A stretch of 64,000 bases of DNA from Pagrus major (Eukaryota; Chordata; Actinopteri; Spariformes; Sparidae). Below are positions 28,373 through 40,016 of this stretch, piece after piece. The stretch lies in contig NC_133219.1 of assembly GCF_040436345.1 (NCBI RefSeq), positions 21,169,458 to 21,233,457 on the forward strand, read 5' to 3'. Numbering within the stretch: position 1 is the first letter of the stretch; the number at the start of each line of letters is the position of its first letter. The notes beneath the pieces were generated by a model, which saw only the letters and a program-made list of their open reading frames with translations, searched no databases and had not been told where the DNA came from. The translations under genes were made by a program, and so were the position numbers.

Positions 28373-29345
28373 TTTCGTACCAGCACGTGGCTAAAACTTC
28401 CCTAACTTTTGTGTTAATGCTGCGCTAAACTAAAACACAGACTCCAGGGCTCAGCATTAAACTTTAATCCATCCGTCCCACTTCAGAGTAATTTCCACAC
28501 TCTCAGAAGTCATAATCACTGACACAGACGCTGCCTGGGAAGTGTGTCCTTTAACAGTATCGGTCACAGCGCTCACTCTGCACAATACACTCCCTATCTC
28601 TCTGTCGGACGGCAGGTCCCAGTCCATCTCCTCCTCATTAAGCATATGTCTCATTTTCCATTTCAGACAGGAGATAGCATAGAAGTGCACACAAAAGCAC
28701 TATTTTCATGCCCTTCTGCTCATCTCGTCTGAAAGTCTAATGAGAGCGGATCAAATATAACTGACACCGAGGGGAGACAAAGGGAGACGTAGCCCTGGGT
28801 GAGAGATGAGGCGAAGTAGAACAATGGACCTGAATGTGCCGTCACTGCGGCGGTATGGAGCAGGACCACTGAATGCAGATGATTCTGTAATGAGGGATTA
28901 AGTGGTGGATTATGGGTCTTTATTAAGATGTTTCTGATCCTCATTAGGCTGAATCTCGTATCAGGGCATCGATTCCACACTCACTCGCTGGATTGGCCGT
29001 TCTCTGGAGGAAGAAGAGAGAGAAAAGAGAGATGAAGAAAGATAGAAAGGCATGTGCTTCTATAATCCTCCTCTGAGGCGTGCCAGTATAAGTGTATGCA
29101 CCTATCTTGTTGGAGATAGCATGATTTATACATACAGTATGTCTTTCATAGGAATGAATTTATATTTTGGGGGATTTTTGTTTTTAATATAAACCTGCAA
29201 AACCTGCAAATAAAATTGGCATTTGGCATTTTGACACGTACAGCAGTTATGGTACAATTATCATTCATTTGGAGTTGTGTCTCAGATGAATGTGAGTCTA
29301 ATATTCATCCTTTCAGCTCTTTCTTTTGTCTCTACCCACTCCAGA
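28373..29345. other. Intergenic; candidate regulatory stretch 28480-28980
   Basis: No gene found. The part 28600-28980 is non-repetitive and contains two GGATTA words (28895-28900 and 28907-28912), the core bound by OTX/CRX/PITX homeodomains, 12 bp apart. It lies about 1.6 kb beyond the 3' end of the crystallin gene. Confidence 0.35.
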
Positions 29346-29995
29346 GGGAAATATCTGGCTGCTAAATGCTCCACTATGTTCAAAAGCTAGTCGCTAACTG
29401 TGTCTGTCTGCTGTTGGACAGTTAGTGTTAAGTTGTTTGTTGTAAACAGCACCATAGTGAACCAAAACAGTAAAGTAGTAAGTTGGACAGCTAAAAAATG
29501 AGGTTCAAAATAACAGTGCCTGCATGCCTTTGTCTTGTGGGTTTTATGTTCACCACGTTCAGCATATCAGTTTAACACGTTAGCATGCTAACATTTGCTT
29601 ATCAGCACAAACTGGAAATTTAGCCCAAAACAAATTTCTACATGTGAGACAAATAAAGTACCTTGAAAGTACAGCTGAGGCTGGTGGGAATCACACTTAC
29701 AGATGAAAAGTCTGAGGATCATCATTTCATCCACTGGGAACATGAATGTGTGAAACAAAAGTCAGAGAAATCTGTCAAATAGTTGTTGAGATGTTTCACT
29801 CAAAACCATAAATGGGAGCATGCTGACACCAGAGGAGAAGTCCCCAGAGTCAGAAGTATTCATCCTCAGGGTACCGTAAATGTCTGTGCCAGTTTCATGT
29901 CAATCCAACAAATAGTTGTTGAAATGATTCAGTCAAAATGATGGACCGGTTTACAAATCAACATTGCCATCCCAGTGACAACTGAAACAACATAC
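29346..29995 (+). mobile_element. Long copy of the GCTAACATTTG interspersed family
   Basis: It starts GAGGGAAATATCTGGCTGCT, contains TTAGCATGCTAACATTTGCT and repeats the block AATAGTTGTTGA-ATG-TTCA-TCAAAA twice (near 29779 and 29911). It ends near ACATTGCCATCCC. Further fragments occur at 24045-24330, 26515-26625 and 51120-51290. It is non-coding. Confidence 0.65.
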
Positions 29996-30561
29996 ATCTT
30001 ATCGTAACAGTTCTTTAACATTGGCATATTGTTACCATCTATAAGTCATTTGTTATTTTAGTAAAAATCTGCCAGACTCTGGTTGTGTATTAACCTGTGT
30101 GACTGGAAAACAGGACCGAAGGAAAAGCACATTGGAGCAGAAACAAACCCAGATGCTCCAAAGACAATATTTATGTCTCATAACAACTCCGAATGGGACT
30201 CAGCTATTCCAGTATTTATGTGACAATGTCCAAGTTTACTATCTGAGAGTCTAGACACAATGGTTTGAATTCCACCTAGAATTAGACTAAACTTCCTCCA
30301 GCTCAGTGCAACAAGTTTTTTCCAGCAGAATGTAGAAGCAGACTTGAGACCATAACGATTATTGGTGAAATATCTATTGAGAGGTGAATGATTGAATGAC
30401 AATTGTCTTCAACTTTTCTCTCTGTGAATTTCCTCGGTATCAGTCAGCAACACAAGCCTGACGAGCTCTGATTGGTGTTAATTGTGTGAATGTGAGGAAA
30501 GCCTTTAGGTACTCAGAATGAAAACTGACTTCAACACACCAGTAGTTTAGTTTACGACAGC

Positions 30562-30567
30562 TTTAAT
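30562..30567 (-). terminator. Crystallin poly(A) signal (ATTAAA)
   Basis: Reading on the minus strand, ATTAAA lies about 16-21 nt past the crystallin stop codon, which is a very short 3' UTR of the kind usual for gamma-crystallins. Confidence 0.7.
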
Positions 30568-30582
30568 TAGTGCAAAGAGAGT

Positions 30583-31615
30583 TTAGAAGCAGGAGTCGGT
30601 GATGCGCTTCATGCTCATGAACCTCATGCCGGATCCGCCCATGTTCATGAAGTTCCTGTACTCGCCGGGCCTCATGTACATCATCCTGCCTCTGTAGTTG
30701 GACTGCTCGTACATCAGCCAGTGGCCGTCCATCACGTTGCAGGACATGCAGTTGGACATGCGGAAACGCTCCATGATGTTGTCACAGTCGTCCATCAGCT
30801 CAGACATCTGACCGGCGAAGTTCTCCCTTTCGTAGATCTTCATCCTGAAGGATCCCCTGTGCTGTGGAGCAGAGAGGGAGTGGGTTTAACTCACTTCACA
30901 GTCAACCTGAGCTCTGTAAGCAGGTAAACTATAATTGTCTAGTGTTGTAATCTACAGCAAATCTAGGGTGTGAGATCTTACCATGGGGATCATACGGCAG
31001 GACTTGATGCAATCCCTCATGCCCATCATGCTCATGTAGTCGGCGTACTCGCCCCTCCTCATGAAGTACTGGTTGCCCATGTAGTTGCTGCGGTCGTACA
31101 CCATGAAGCAACCTCTCTCCACCCTGCAGGAGTGGCACCTGTTCAGGTAGGAGGACATGTCTGGGCAGTCGCTCATGCACTCATAGGAACGACCCTGGAA
31201 GTTCCTCTCCTCGTAGAAGATGATCTGAGGAGCGAGAGGGAAATGCTTTGGTGAGCACATGTGAGACGCAGAAACACAGGAGTCACGTGTTCACAATTAA
31301 AGCCAAACATGTTGATTTTATAGCCGGGAAATGGAAACAAATGTTCAATGGTGGTGAATCCATCTTTTTTCGGTTGTAGTGTTAGAATGAAGGTTGGATT
31401 TTACTATGAAATATACATTAAAGTAGAGATTTACACCTCTGAAGGGTTAAGTGCTGCTAATTGTAGGCCTAGCTGTTGGTGCTGTCACCACCTCCTAAAG
31501 TACGAAATGGCTAGTTAGTTAGCATGCTAAGAAGAGCGATATCAATCTTTTTCCCGTTAAGTCATTTTCAGAGAGAGCTTACCTTGTTCATCATGTTCAT
31601 TCCAGTGGAAGTCAT
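30583..31615 (-). CDS. crygm: Gamma-M crystallin (lens structural protein)
   Basis: Structural protein of the eye lens fibre cells, where it is packed at very high concentration to raise the refractive index. There are three coding exons: 31583-31615 ([11 protein letters not shown]), 30982-31224 (first beta/gamma domain, two Greek keys) and 30583-30861 (second domain). All join in phase 0 with GT/AG borders and give 184 aa. Domain one opens [16 protein letters not shown] and domain two [15 protein letters not shown], the usual Greek-key starts. One exon for a short N-terminus and one per domain is the classic gamma-crystallin layout. About 31 of 184 residues are Met and only one Trp remains (in GHW), as in fish gamma-M proteins. 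The N-terminal extension is longer than the few residues usual in mammals. Family assignment is firm; the exact paralogue number among fish gamma-M copies is not determinable here. Confidence 0.96.
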
Positions 31616-31694
31616 TGTGCTGGTCAGTGGGCTGCTGTTTCTGCTGCTGTTCTTGCTCTTGCACCAAACTGTGCCCTACCTGCGTTAACCCTTT

Positions 31695-31703
31695 CCTTTT
31701 ATA
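31695..31703 (-). promoter_or_regulatory. Crystallin TATA box
   Basis: TATAAAAGG on the minus strand, about 80-88 bp upstream of the crystallin ATG, predicts a start site near 31665-31672 and a 5' UTR of about 50-55 nt. Confidence 0.75.
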
Positions 31704-31737
31704 CCTGACCGAAACAGACTGCGCCTTTGTGCAGAAG

Positions 31738-31750
31738 CCCTGAGCCAGCA
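31738..31750 (-). promoter_or_regulatory. Maf-response-like site (MARE) upstream of crystallin
   Basis: TGCTGGCTCAGGG on the minus strand matches the T-MARE TGCTGACTCAGCA at 10 of 13 positions and lies about 35 bp upstream of the TATA box. Large Maf proteins are known activators of vertebrate crystallin promoters. Binding here is inferred. Confidence 0.45.
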
Positions 31751-33012
31751 GTAATGCCATAGAAATGCACAGAAAATGGGGGGACTGTCCACATTTCGAG
31801 GGGCCGGTGGGCTCAAAAATCCTTTCAGCAGCCTTTTTCTCGTATAGCGCAGAGGTCACAGAGAGGGTGAAAGGGTTAACAATCGGAGGTCACACCTTGA
31901 CTTTGGTTATTCATTGTGACATACACTGGTTTTTCTCAGCAACAACATTTTTGTTCAGTGGTTCTTTGTCCCGAACTCATAGTGTGTCGTTTGCATGTAG
32001 TAGAGCACGTGGGAAGGCTTTGTGTGCACTGGCTCATTGTCACACTCAGTGACAGACCTACATGTTAAAGATTAGTGGATATCATTTTTCTAAGGGTTAA
32101 ATATGAAAAAAGGTTTTAGATACTAAACAGTCAAACACGTATATGAAAATGGTTTCCGGTGCACAAAGAAATGTTGTGTAATTGACTTTGAAGCTGATTG
32201 TTTTACACCCAAATGTGTGAGTAAGGCAGAAGTCATGAGGTGACATTTAAATATACATAAAGATAAATGAAAAGATGGTCGTGTAAGAATGAGGGAAGTA
32301 CAAATAAAAGAAAATACATGTTTTTTCAAAACCAAAATCTGTTTTTAATCATGCTGCTTAGAATAACTCAAGAAAACAAAGACTATTCTTAAATATGAAG
32401 ATTTATTTTTTGCTAAAAAGGCAAAACTTTTTTCACTGCATGATATGACCCATCCCGATAAGTGTTTCGAAATACTTAAATGTATGAATTACAAAATATT
32501 GTATATTATCTAATATAATGATTTAAGAGATTCAGATTTATTTAGAAACGTGTCATTGACACTTATCCATCACACAATGCCAGTTATAGCATTTGAGTTA
32601 ATTCTATACCAACTGGAGAAATTTGATGACAAAATAAATAGCAGGTTATTTCAGGTAAAAAAGAAAAGAAAAAAGTTTGTAAGTTTTTGTTTTGTGGAAA
32701 TAAACTCCACATCTAATTTACAATCTAATTATTCTGTGTTTTATGATAACCATCTATTAGTTTCTATGTTTTTTCAATCTGAAATATGCTTTTTTCGGTT
32801 TCTATAGCCAAAAGAGACACCTTCACAATGCTTGTTTTGTCCAACCACGAGTTGGTCCAACCAAAGTTTAAACCTATTACAAATAAATTAACTAATTAAA
32901 AGGAAACATAGTATAGGAAAAGCTGAACCCATAAATGTTTTCGCATAAAAATGTCTAAAAAATATTATTGAAAAGTAGTCGCCAGTTCATTTTCTGTAAA
33001 CTGATTCATTCA
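31751..33012. other. Spacer between crystallin and INPP5E, no gene seen
   Basis: AT-rich, low-complexity sequence with no supported exon. It separates two genes pointing away from each other. Confidence 0.55.
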
Positions 33013-33160
33013 TTAAAGGTGCTATTTGTAAGAAAAGTTGAGTCTCATTCCCAGCTGATCAAATAATGACTCTCTGGTTTCCCCAACCCATCAAACTCAT
33101 TATTTGACGAGTTGGGAATGAGACTCAAAAAATCAACTTTTCTTACAACCAGTAGCTTTA
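33013..33160. mobile_element. Hairpin MITE (~150 bp)
   Basis: The left arm runs TTAAAGGTGCTATTTGTAAG then AAAAGTTGAGTCTCATTCCC. The right arm, reverse-complemented, runs TAAAGCTACTGGTTGTAAGA and again AAAAGTTGA...GAGTCTCATTCCC. The element is almost entirely self-complementary around a short loop near 33070-33090. It lies upstream of INPP5E. A one-arm relative is at 22436-22506. Confidence 0.85.
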
Positions 33161-33589
33161 TTTGTTTCAGGTCTGCTTTTATAAACTGTTGGGTAGTTTA
33201 ATTATAACAACAAGTCATGTTTTAGAAGATATTTGTAGTTTTTGTATGCAAAACAAATCTTAATTTCTAAAATAACTACTAACTAAAGCTGTCAAATAAT
33301 TGTAGTAGAGTAAAAAGCACACGATTCCACCACTTTGCGTAATGATAATTGTAATCACACAGAATAAGAGAATTGCAATCTAGTTATAATACAAGTCCAT
33401 TGTCGTACAGTAGTTTATTCGGCAGTGTCACAACAATATAGACTTTTTATAGCTGCAAAAAGATAATACAATGTGTGAAAAAGTAATATAGTGTGTATTA
33501 TTAACAAATGAATCTAATAACAATAATCATACAGGCTTTATGTTACACTTTTTATTACCTGCTGTAAATAACTAGAGGTGAATGGTTGC

Positions 33590-33748
33590 ATGTAGTTCCA
33601 CTTCTCAGCACAGGGGGGCGCTGTGACGCATGCTCGCCTCTCTGCAGCGACTCTCTTTTCTTGGTAACAAAATCTGTTGTCAAGCGTTGCTAAGGAAGTG
33701 ATTGAGCTACTTGAAACTAGCCAAAACCCAAACAACAGTAAACGAGAG
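33590..33748 (+). promoter_or_regulatory. inpp5e: Probable INPP5E promoter and non-coding first exon
   Basis: This is the most CpG-containing patch upstream of the coding exon. It ends in a good donor, AACGAGAG|GTAACT, at 33748. The coding exon is preceded by a matching acceptor, CCCTTTATGTTCAG, ending at 34344. I infer an untranslated exon 1 somewhere in this stretch joined to 34345. The exact start site is not visible and there is no TATA box. Confidence 0.45.
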
Positions 33749-34235
33749 GTAACTTTGACTACTCCAACGTGATAACAGTAAAATAACTACATAAGTTAGA
33801 CGCTGACAACATCACGTATTTATGAATAGTATCTTATAAACGATGCTACAGATTTTAGCACAGCTAGCTTGTATGTCGCTACCGTTGTGCTACTGTGGGG
33901 TAACGTTATTAGCCATTAGCGTAGAGTGTTAGCCACTTTAAGTATTGTAAGGGTATGTAGACGTGATTTGGTCAGTTAGCATACAAAAAGTTTAGCGATG
34001 ATATTGAAAAAGCTGATACAGGTTTGGTTTCCAGTTAACTTAGCATGGTCGGGCTAGGGCTAACATTAACTAGCTCACGCTGCTTGTATTCATTGAACTA
34101 GTTAAGCTAGTTGTTAGAGGTAAAATGCTATCCCTGACTAATGCGGCTTGTAAACAATAAGTGCCAACAGCTAACAGTTACGTGATCAGCGTCTTCAATT
34201 ATAGATGTTCAAAGAAGAGTGATTATATTTATTAG

Positions 34236-34273
<38 letters not shown>
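34236..34273. repeat. (TATC)n microsatellite
   Basis: About nine uninterrupted TATC units in the inferred first intron of INPP5E. Confidence 0.95.
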
Positions 34274-34355
34274 AACTAGTATGGTTAACCTGACTCAAGC
34301 CAGCATTTCATATTTCACTGAATCATTCTGCCCTTTATGTTCAGACCAGTCAGCA

Positions 34356-34411
34356 ATGAGAAATCTCCACCAACCTAACCACAGCTGGTCTCAGACATGA
34401 CAAGAGGATGA
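34356..34411 (+). promoter_or_regulatory. inpp5e: Two upstream ORFs in the INPP5E leader
   Basis: If the leader runs from 34345, it carries two short ORFs. The first is 34356-34400 (14 codons plus stop). The second is 34397-34411 (ATG ACA AGA GGA TGA), whose stop TGA overlaps the main start codon as ATGA. The two uORFs also overlap each other. Such an arrangement usually lowers or gates translation of the main frame. Confidence 0.5.
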
Positions 34412-37400
34412 CTGAGAATGGAGAGGACTGCCCCCTCCACCAGTCCTGTAAGGCCGCTGGTAAAGGAGATTCAGTTGTCAGAACCAGCAGGCCACTCAAG
34501 ACCCCCACAGAAGGTGCCAAGGAACACAATAATGCCCTCACGGTCACTGCTACAAACACGGAGGCAGAGATCAGCCCGTACCAGCCTCAGCCACCCTCAC
34601 AACCCAGGCTCTCAAAGTTCAGCAAAAGTGGCTCAGTGGAGGAGACCATGAGAACCAGGAGGCTGAAAAACAGCCAGGAGAGTCTGAGTGACCCGACTGA
34701 GACCGGCTCCTCGACAGACTCGCTTAGAGATGACCAAACAGCTCCAGCCCCAGGTGGGCTTATTCTCGGCAGCGCTGCCACTGACAGGAAAAACCAGGAC
34801 TCCAATGTGAGACCCAGATCTGCTGTTACAAGAGGATCTCCAGTCTTCCGGGACAGAGGGAGCAGTCTGTCAGAGTATGAAAGGAGGCCCCCTAGCCAGC
34901 AGAGCGACCCCACAGACCACCATGTGAAGTCCACCAAGGTGCGACTGTCTCCGTTGCAAGCCACGGGGCCGCTGCCTGCTCTGGAGAAGAGCTTTGCGTC
35001 AGCCACCTTGAGGGCGGCTAATAGGATTGACAGGGATTGTTTGGATTATGCCGTGCTGGCCAGAGAGAAACTCGGGGAGAGACTCCACAGGAACCTGAGC
35101 GACAGCCGGCTTCTGGAGAACATGGGGTCGGATAGTGCCTCGGTCAACTCCATGAGGTCCACATACAGTGTGCTTAGCCCCATCAGACCCCAGGATGTGA
35201 GGAACAGGTACAGTAGGCACAGCAGCAGAGCATGTAGATGATGTAGCTGAGTCATCCTCAGGTTGGATGTGAAGGCTTACTCTTTCTGTTGTTCGAAGGC
35301 TATTAGAGGCCAGTGGCAGCATAAAACTAGCCAAAATAGTGGATGTGGATATTTGTATCCTTTGCAACAAAAATACAACCTTTTAATTGCACTTTGGCTT
35401 CCTCTGTGTCAATCAGAGCTCCTTCAAAGAAGGTTGCTGTGTACAGACACTGCATAACAATTAGGTTCAGTATCTTGCATCTGATCTTTGCACATCTTTA
35501 AGAGAAAGGTGGCGAGTGTGTGTGGGGGGGATTAATACAAGATCAGAGGAGATGCTTGTTCAGTACAGTTTTTGACAGGATTAGGTGCAAAGAAATGGCT
35601 CTTGGTCTCAATACAAAGTCAGTGCCCAGTAGGGAAAAGTTTCTACTTTTAAATTATTGACGTAACATCTGAGAGATGAGTCATGCTTTTTCCCTACACT
35701 GTCTGCATCCTGCAAGGCAAGTTGACTCCCAATAGTAGAGATAATTTTCCTTTCCTATGCATGTTTTCCAGGAGCTTTCTTGAGGGCAGTGTGCTGGGAA
35801 GCGGTGCCCTGCTAGGGGCTGAGGAGCTGGACCGCTACTTCCCCGACAGGAGAGTGGGCATATACGTAGCCACGTGGAACATGCAGGGAGAGAAGGTAGA
35901 AGGAAACCATGACTCTGCAGCATCTCACAGAACAAGATCCATTTTAAGTCTAGTCACTGCCGAGTTGTGACTGAGTTTCTGTCATTTTCAGGGGCTTCCA
36001 GCCAACTTAGACGATCTCCTCCTGCCAACAGACTCTGAATTTGCACAAGACTTTTATATTATTGGTGTCCAGGAGGGATGTCCTGACAGGTAATTGTTTG
36101 CTTGAAAAAATGACTGAAATCATTAATCGATTATCAAAATAGTTGCCAATCAGTTTTCTTTCGATTGACTAATCGGTTGACTAACTGTTGCAGCCCTAGT
36201 TGGTTATACTACTGTGTGTTTGTGCTTATGTGTGCAGGAGGGAGTGGGAGACCCGCCTTCAAGAGACTCTGGGACCTTACTACGTCATGCTGTACGCAGC
36301 AGCGCATGGTGTTTTGTACCTCACCGTATTCGTCCGAAGAGATCTCATCTGGTTCTGTTCAGGTCAGTTCTTCTACACATAAGGCAGGAAATAAACATCA
36401 GTTTGGGAGGAAATAGAGTCTTTATCGCTCCATGTTTATAACACTTTTGTATAGTGCAGATTGTTGGAAGATGTTCTTTTATTTTTGATTTGATGGTTAT
36501 ACGTATAGTATGTTAGAATTGGATGCTAATTCGTCATTATTGGCTATAGGAGTCTGCTGAGGTCTCATGTTTTTGTGGTTTAATGTAACTTATGGCTCTG
36601 ACACTAACCACAACATCTGTTCTGTTGACCCACACAGAGGTGGAGCATGGCACAGTCACAACCAGGATCATCTCTCAGATCAAGACCAAAGGGGCTGTGG
36701 GAATCACCTTCACCTTTTTTGGCACTTCCTTCCTCTTCATCACATCACACTTTACCTGTGAGTGATTTATTAAAGCAAGAGACTGTTATCAGGCTGGCCG
36801 TAGGTAGGACTGGCTGGAGTTGTGGCGACATAGTGAAAGAGAAAGGAAACTGTCTCTTCCAGGCCTGGGAAAAAAACCCGTACTATTATCATCTTTAATT
36901 CTTCAGCACACTAGTGCATCATAGATATTGAACACTGGCCACACGTTCTCACTAGAACTTCTTTTACACCTGCCTTTGTGTAGAATATTTGCATTTAAAC
37001 TCTGCAACATTCACAGATTAACAGTTTTTGTGTTTAAATGTGTTATTCTGTTCTTCTTCCAGCTGGAGATGCCAAAGTTTACGAGAGAATACTAGATTAC
37101 AACAAGATCGTCGAGGCTCTAGCGCTTCCAAAAGGCCTTCCAGACACCAACCCATACCGCTCCACACCATGTAAGACTTCAGTTTTATCTTAAGACAAAA
37201 AATTCCTTCCTCACTAGATTCAAGGCAATTCACAAATTATATTTAAGCCGTAACTGTTAGAACTAGATTAAAATATATTGTTGTACTGGTTTGAACTGAG
37301 CTAATATTTGAGTTTCATTTCTACTTGTAGCTGACGTCACCACAAGATTCGACCAGGTCTTCTGGTTTGGAGATTTTAACTTTCGGCTGAGTAAAGACCG

Positions 37401-39070
37401 GGCTGACGTGGAGACCATCATGAACTGCACGGCCCACGGCGATATGGGCCCCCTGCTGGAGCACGACCAGCTCTCCAAGGAAATGAACGATGGTATGTTT
37501 GCATGTTGAAGGTTAAGTGTTTTGTGAAAGCTTTCAACAGAAAAGTTTTTATCGAAGTAGGTTGTTGGATTGATTCTCACCCTGTGAATATGCTGCTCCC
37601 CCCTCCAGGTTCAATCTTTAAAGGTTTCCAAGAGGCACCAATACACTTCCTCCCCACATACAAGTTCGACATCGGCTGTGATATCTACGACACTACTTCC
37701 AAACAGAGAACTCCTTCATACACAGTAAGAAAAAATAGAGAATCAATCTTATCGTGACCGAAGTAAATAACATCATCCAAAGTGTCTGGCAAGCACTTTT
37801 TTATCACTCTTATACACTTCTCAGATGCTCTAACGAAAATGTTTAAACTGATCCCAGCAGTTTAATGCAGCGTCTTGTTGCGCTCAGCGGGGTTGAACAA
37901 CTTTGTTTGTGTTCACAGGACCGGATCTTGTTCAGGAGCAGGCAGGCGGATGACATCAAAGTGGTCAAATACACCAGCTGCTCTAGCATCAAGACCTCAG
38001 ATCATCGGCCCGTCATTGGTGCCTTCCAGGTCAAACTCAGGCCAGGCAGAGACAAGTGAGCATTGCCATTCAAAAACATACCGTAAAGTAGTTTCATCAT
38101 GTTAAGGAAGCATTCAAAGATGCAGTACAGTATATAGAGGTTTGTTATTGTTATTAGATCTGAAATGAAACCTGTGTGCATGAGACTTTTTTGTGGCTGC
38201 AGAGGAAGCTGCTTCATTGCCTCCAGTATTGTCACTCAGCTACTCAGTTGCATTCTGGGTAATGTAGGCACCAAGTTTTGAAAAGGAAGATAAATGAGTG
38301 GAATAAAAAAAGTGATATCTCTGGTTCTGCTGTATTGATTTTGATCATTTGTTCTTTAACTGTTCATAATGAGTTCAACAGTGGTATAGAAGTGTAATGC
38401 TAGACCAGTGGACTGCTTTTTTCCTACATTACCCACAATGCAACGTAGCCACTGAGTAACATCACAAGAGGCAATTTTTCAGATTACCTGCAGCTTCCTC
38501 TGGAGCCACAAAAGGCTTTATACTACTTTTTCACACATGCAATAGGACTCCCCAAGACCTGTAAACACACTTTATGTGTATATGTGCCATTTTAAGGATT
38601 TTTAATGTGGTAATTATTTATATACATTTTAACACATTTCTGGAGGGGATTTGCAATATATTTTTCCATGTCTACACTGTGATAATGTCATAGAGTAGAA
38701 AAGTAATGAAAAATGAACATAATTAGTCAATAAAGTTGAATTTGTCCAACAGCAGAAAGAGTTCAGAAAGAAGGTTATTTTTCTCAACACCTGGCACCTG
38801 ATACTTTTTCAGTTAGAAGAGTTTGTAAATAACTTCTCTTAACTCAAAACTTGTCTTACTTCCTGACACTGTACAGTGGATTCTTCATATTTAAATACTG
38901 AATTTATTAATTGTCTTCCCTTGTTTGTGTCTTTTAGTATTCCCCTGGGTGCGGGACAGTTTGACCGAGGCTTGTACTTGGAGGGCATCAGGAGGAGGAT
39001 CACCAGAGAACTGAAGAGGAGGGAGGCCATGAAGAACCAAAGCAGCAGCACCATCTGCGCCATCTCCTAA
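34408..39070 (+). CDS. inpp5e: Inositol polyphosphate-5-phosphatase E
   Basis: Removes the 5-phosphate from PI(4,5)P2 and PI(3,4,5)P3, mainly at the primary cilium, where it keeps the membrane rich in PI4P. Human mutations cause Joubert and MORM syndromes. Ten coding exons: 34408-35207, 35772-35895, 35992-36089, 36238-36362, 36638-36757, 37063-37170, 37331-37492, 37609-37724, 37919-38055, 38938-39070. All phases join and give 640 aa, against 644 in human. Residues 1-270 are a disordered Ser/Pro-rich N-terminus. The phosphatase core follows with [32 protein letters not shown] and KTSDHRPV, the signature catalytic motifs. The C-terminus is CAIS, a CaaX box for farnesylation. The ciliary-targeting motif FDRELYL appears as FDRGLYL. 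It lies tail to tail with PMPCA, as in human. Confidence 0.97.
36110..36205. repeat. Interspersed repeat fragment in INPP5E intron 3
   Basis: ATTAATCGATTATCAAAATA followed by GACTAATCGGTTGACTAA and GCAGCCCTA is a motif scattered through fish genomes. A related fragment is at 18360-18425. It ends about 30 bp before the exon 4 acceptor. Confidence 0.55.
38186..38514. mobile_element. MITE-like element in INPP5E intron 9
   Basis: TTTTGTGGCTGCAGAGGAAG near 38190 is inverted as CTTCCTCTGGAGCCACAAAA near 38494-38513. A second inverted pair lies inside: CATTCTGGGTAATGTAGG and CCTACATTACCCACAATG. The arms are long and imperfect. The element is non-coding and accounts for much of this 880-bp intron. 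Confidence 0.8.
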
Positions 39071-40016
39071 ACCCTTAAAATCAACTCTCCAGAACTGAAC
39101 TGTGCCAGAAACTGTAACAACCAGGCATGCAGAAAAAGGACCAAAAGGAAACCAGAGCTGTTTTAACTACACAGAGCCCAGTGCTGGTTGTGGTAACTAA
39201 GCAGAGAGCGCCCTCTGTTGGGACCTGTCTGTGTGTGTCTAGGTTGGAAGTGGCTGGAAGTGGCTGGCTGTTCTTGAGGGCAGGGACCTTGAGGTCAGAC
39301 GGACACAGCAGCCGTCTGGCCCTTATTTATTCAGAGTCGTGACTTACCCTTCAGTCACATTATTACAGTGTGAACTGATCTAACCTTAAAGGCTCCGTAA
39401 CTGCAAGTTTTCTCATTTTTTGTAGGTGTTTTAAAAGCATGAAGAACCACATTATGTTCTTCTCAATGCTACATCAGTGTTCAAATGCCTTGTGAATTTG
39501 TCAGCAAGCAGCTTACCAAACATAATTGCATTTTCGTGGCACATAGAGGTGCACTTAATATATTTTAAGTGTCTGCCATTGGTTGATTTTAACTTGAATT
39601 TTGAGAGGTACGAGTCGTGACTGAAGAAGGGAGCTTTAGGTCAAGTATATAATTTCAAGAGCATGACTACGTCTTACATGCTACTGTTGAAATTCAGGGA
39701 GATTAAATGTATTTTTGATGACACTTTATATAAAATATAGCATTTTATTTACAATGTTAACGCCTCTAACTACTTCTCCTCTTATTAGGCCAAGTGATCC
39801 TTTGCAACAGACTGTAACTTAATGCCTTACCTCTCATCTCGCTGCTGTGTAACCTCATATATACTTTTAACTGTCCATGTACTGTATGTACCACATTGAT
39901 GAACTTGCAATTCCAGCATGAAGAGCAGTCTGCTCCAGAAAAAGTGCCTGTGGGTCTCGTTTTCATTACTTCAGGATCTTCATCTGCGTCTTTTTATATG
40001 TCACCTAACATCCTGT

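Noticed and set aside
30929-31254. Open frames on the other strand and in other frames of the crystallin exons
   Set aside because: Shadows of the Met-rich crystallin exon; the minus-strand frame has splice-bounded Greek-key domains.
34587-35370. Minus-strand frames of up to 139 codons opposite INPP5E exon 1
   Set aside because: Antisense shadows of a Ser/Pro-rich coding exon; no splice support.
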